The notes under the pieces were generated by a model, which saw nothing but the letters and a program-made list of their open reading frames with translations, made no database searches and was not told the origin of the DNA. From Streptomyces sp. HD (GTDB taxonomy: Bacteria; Actinomycetota; Actinomycetes; Streptomycetales; Streptomycetaceae), in the NCBI RefSeq assembly GCF_028369295.1, contig NZ_JAQMYP010000064.1, forward strand, positions 1-54,077: a stretch of 54,077 nucleotides of DNA, given 5' to 3'. This document shows, piece by piece, positions 51,957-54,077 of this stretch. A program made the position numbers and the translations under genes. Every line of letters starts with the position of its first letter. Position 1 is the stretch's first letter.

Positions 51957-54077
51957 GAGACCCCCAAGTACTCCATCGCGGTCTTCGGGTCCTTCATCTT
52001 GCCGGAGTGGATGGCCTCGTACTTCTCGGCGTCGCTCTTGGCGTTCCAGGCGTCGTCCATCGCCTTGAGCTGCGCGGGGGACACATCCTGGCCGGCGATG
52101 CGCGCTCCCACGCCGTGCTTGGACATCTCCGAAGCAGGTGTGCCCTCGGGACGGACCTTCGGCTCGTTCGCCGCCTTCTGCGCCTTGCTCTGCTTCTTGT
52201 ACTGGAACTTGTCGAAGATCTTCTGCCAGTCCTTGGTGGTGGCGATCTCGTATCGGGCCACACGGCCGGGTGCTGCCTTCTGCCAGTCTCCCAACCGCTT
52301 TGCCTGGGCGGGCAGGGACGCCTGAGTTGTCGCGTTCCCCCGGTTCTTGACCTCCGCGACATGGACCTTGCCGTCCTTGCCGCGGTAGGCCACGTCGGCG
52401 TCCGGGATCCCCGAGACGTCGATCTCGCCGCCCAGGCCGTCCGGGAGCTTCGTCTGCTTGGTCTCCTCGCCGACCGACGAGTACACCGTGCTGCCGTCCG
52501 CTGCCTCGTTCTGCGCCACGTGCTTGGTGGTGTTCGCCTCGGCAAGGTTCTCGGCGAGCTTGTCCTTGTCCGGGGAGTTCAGCACCTTGGACCCCAGCTT
52601 CCCCCGGCTGAGGGGGTCGATGTTCTTCTGGGCCATCAGCTCCGAGACGTCGGCGATGGCGTCGGCCGCATCCTTCTTGCTGATGTCCTTGGAGTTCGGG
52701 TCGACGTCGTCCTTGGCCCGCTTGAGCAGGTTCTCAAGCTGGCTCTCCTGCAGGTTGTTGACCCGCTCGTTCTTCGGGAGCTGCTTCTGCGCCTTGATCT
52801 GCTCCCGCAGCAGACCGGCCCGCGCGTCCAGCGCCTCCTGCTGGGCCTGGCGTGCGTCGTCGGCGTCGTCGCCCGTGCACTCCTTGCCGCCTCCCTCGGC
52901 GACCACGATCCGGCCGCCCTGCGGCGCCGCCAGGACGCCGGTGCCACTGCCCGGGACTCCGCGCAGGCCGCCACCGCCATACGGGACGCGCCCGATGGCG
53001 ATGGTGCAGCTGCCATTCTTCTCAGCCTTCTTCTTCGCCTCGTCGGCATGCCTCTGGGCCTCGTCCGCGGCCTTCCTCGCGCCGTCGAAGTCACCGGCCT
53101 GAGCTGCCTTGCGTGCCTTCTCGGCCGCGCCGGCCGCCTTGTCGAGGGATTCACCGACCTCGGCCAGCTTCTTGAACTTGGTGAACTTCGTGATGGTCTT
53201 CGGGCTGAAGATGCCGATGACGTTGACAAGGGTGTTGCCGATGGAGGCGCCGTAGTTGCCCTTCTCCCAGTTCTCCTTGTCGACGAAGGTGTCGATCGCC
53301 AGATCGGAGACGAAGTCCTCGGGCGAGTTGAGCCAACCCCACGCGGCGGAGAAGTAGTTCCCCTTGTCCCACTCCTTGCCCAGCTCGTCGGCCTTGTCGC
53401 CCCACCAGTTCGTGGTGTAGCTCTTCAGACCGTTCCAGGTGTCCTTGAGCGAGCCGACCGGGTCGTCGACGAAGTCCATGGTGCTGGCCAGGAAGCTCTT
53501 GGTCGGGGCCACGAAGAAGCCACGGACGTGATCCATGAACGTCCGGTCGTGGCGTTCCTGGTCATGTACGTCGTCCCAGAGCGACTTGTCCTCGAAGGGC
53601 CCCGGAGCGAGCGGAACCGTGTCGTCCGCCCCCGCGCCCTCATAGGAGATGATCTGGGTCGACGCAGGGTTACCACCGCCGGTGCTGCCACCCGAACCAC
53701 CACCGGTGCCCGAGCCACCGCCCGTACCTGTGCCACCGCCAGTACCCGAGCCACCGCCCGTACCCGTGCCACCGCCACTGCCTGTACCGCCACCGGTGCC
53801 CGTGCTTTCCTGGCCGCCCGAACCACCCTGGGTCCCCGACCCGCCCTGGGTCCCCGAACCGCCTTGAGCACCCGCCCCGCCGTTCGTGCCCGAAGTGCCG
53901 GTCGCGCCGGAACCGCCGTCCGTCCCCGCACCGCCGTCCGTCCCCGCACCGCCGCCCGTGTTGGCGCCGCCGTCCGTGTTCGCGCCGCCGTCCGGGCCGG
54001 CACCGGTGCCGCCGTCAGCCCCCGCGCTGACACTAAAAAAAATAAGAACCATCAGACGAGCGCTAGACAGTTTATTT
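51953..54077 (-). CDS. Polymorphic toxin 2 with PD-(D/E)xK nuclease-like C-terminus (5' partial)
   Basis: The frame is open to the window edge, so the N-terminus is missing; the apparent start at 54052 lies in anomalous AT-rich sequence. The visible part has a long Gly/Thr/Ser linker (GGGTGTGGGSGTGG-type) and a trunk homologous to toxin 1 (NWWGDKADELGKEWDKGNYF, AIDTFVDKENWEKGNYGASIG, AEKARKAAQAGDFDGARKAA, CTIAIGRVPYG). A unique C-terminal region has DADVAYRGKDGKVHVAEVKN, a good D-x(n)-E-x-K restriction-endonuclease core, followed by RYEIATTKDWQKIFDKF. It is probably a DNA- or RNA-cleaving effector released into competitors; the exact family is not assigned. It overlaps its immunity gene by 4 bp. 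Confidence 0.72.
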   Translation of the reverse strand, partial: NKLSSARLMVLIFFSVSAGADGGTGAGPDGGANTDGGANTGGGAGTDGGAGTDGGSGATGTSGTNGGAGAQGGSGTQGGSGTQGGSGGQESTGTGGGTGSGGGTGTGGGSGTGGGTGTGGGSGTGGGSGGSTGGGNPASTQIISYEGAGADDTVPLAPGPFEDKSLWDDVHDQERHDRTFMDHVRGFFVAPTKSFLASTMDFVDDPVGSLKDTWNGLKSYTTNWWGDKADELGKEWDKGNYFSAAWGWLNSPEDFVSDLAIDTFVDKENWEKGNYGASIGNTLVNVIGIFSPKTITKFTKFKKLAEVGESLDKAAGAAEKARKAAQAGDFDGARKAADEAQRHADEAKKKAEKNGSCTIAIGRVPYGGGGLRGVPGSGTGVLAAPQGGRIVVAEGGGKECTGDDADDARQAQQEALDARAGLLREQIKAQKQLPKNERVNNLQESQLENLLKRAKDDVDPNSKDISKKDAADAIADVSELMAQKNIDPLSRGKLGSKVLNSPDKDKLAENLAEANTTKHVAQNEAADGSTVYSSVGEETKQTKLPDGLGGEIDVSGIPDADVAYRGKDGKVHVAEVKNRGNATTQASLPAQAKRLGDWQKAAPGRVARYEIATTKDWQKIFDKFQYKKQSKAQKAANEPKVRPEGTPASEMSKHGVGARIAGQDVSPAQLKAMDDAWNAKSDAEKYEAIHSGKMKDPKTAMEYLGVS
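53650..54020 (-). repeat. Gly-rich codon repeat of the toxin 2 linker
   Basis: Imperfect tandem units encoding GGGTGTGGGSGTGGG, then GGSGTQGGSGTQGG and GGANTDGGANTGGG, in 12- to 36-bp periods on the minus strand. Toxin 1 has a comparable Gly/Ser region (about 49900-50200) with different units. Such tracts are flexible linkers and recombination-prone. Confidence 0.75.
54032..54077. other. Anomalous AT-rich tail at the window edge
   Basis: From about 54032 the sequence changes abruptly from over 70% GC to an A/T-rich tail containing AAAAAAAATAAGAACC and ending AGTTTATTT. It does not encode the transmembrane/Flp-like segment expected upstream of the linker from comparison with toxin 1. It is most simply a contig-end or assembly artefact, though a foreign insertion cannot be excluded. 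Confidence 0.55.

Noticed and set aside
53425..54033. Overlapping Arg/Ala-rich frame in the toxin 2 linker
   Set aside because: Low-complexity shadow of the Gly-rich linker; no start or family support.
54030..54052. Native start of toxin 2 at the ATG in the AT-rich tail (MVLIFFSV)
   Set aside because: The frame is open beyond it to the window edge, the composition is foreign, and toxin 1 shows that an N-terminal membrane/Flp-like region should precede the linker.

Overview
The window is a very GC-rich actinobacterial chromosome segment that I read as Streptomyces. The reasons are the strong third-position G/C bias, frequent GTG starts, 4-bp stop/start overlaps, a WhiB-like protein, a SpoIIE-type phosphatase fused to an anti-sigma-type ATPase, PadR and roadblock-type regulators, and a gene order that, from memory, resembles the ppgK-ispH-xseA-glpX-fumarase-oxyR/ahpC neighbourhood of Streptomyces coelicolor. 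No tRNA, rRNA, CRISPR array, transposase or integrase is visible.

Region 1 (1-22.6 kb) is conserved housekeeping. It holds a DUF6542 tail, ppgK, ispH, xseAB, a nitroreductase, DUF4245, glpX, a Wbl protein, DUF1707, class I and class II fumarases flanking a secreted barrel protein, a DUF402 protein, the phosphatase/ATPase, a class A penicillin-binding protein, an SPFH protein with a small RHH protein, and a padR-ABC-permease operon. Several convergent junctions carry near-perfect bidirectional terminators.

Region 2 (22.6-44.4 kb) is mixed. It has a roadblock mini-operon without the usual GTPase, then divergent oxyR and ahpCD around a four-box OxyR operator. A 1,348-residue secreted protein follows, combining lytic-transglycosylase-like, golvesin-like and SGNH-esterase modules. 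Next come an AI-2E-type transporter, a small transglycosylase with a structured leader, a PIN-PhoH protein, a prenyl transferase, an AlkZ-like winged-helix protein, metabolic enzymes and an A24 prepilin peptidase.

Region 3 (44.4-54.1 kb, nearly all minus strand) is the exceptional part: a polymorphic-toxin array. Two large toxins share a trunk (Gly-rich linker, pretoxin, Ala-rich helical segment) and have unrelated C-terminal effectors. One effector looks like a PD-(D/E)xK nuclease and the other is unrecognised. Each toxin overlaps the next gene, a putative immunity gene, by 4 bp. Further immunity genes, a decayed Tox-REase-5 tip still followed by an Imm52-like gene, and a collapsed cassette lie downstream. 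A 46-bp near-identical repeat sits at cassette junctions. Toxin 1 carries an internal Flp-type prepilin cleavage motif (G^QTSAEY plus a hydrophobic helix), and an A24 prepilin peptidase is encoded a few kb away. This suggests a link between this toxin family and Tad/Flp-type processing. The right-hand end of the window stops inside the second toxin in an anomalous AT-rich tail.
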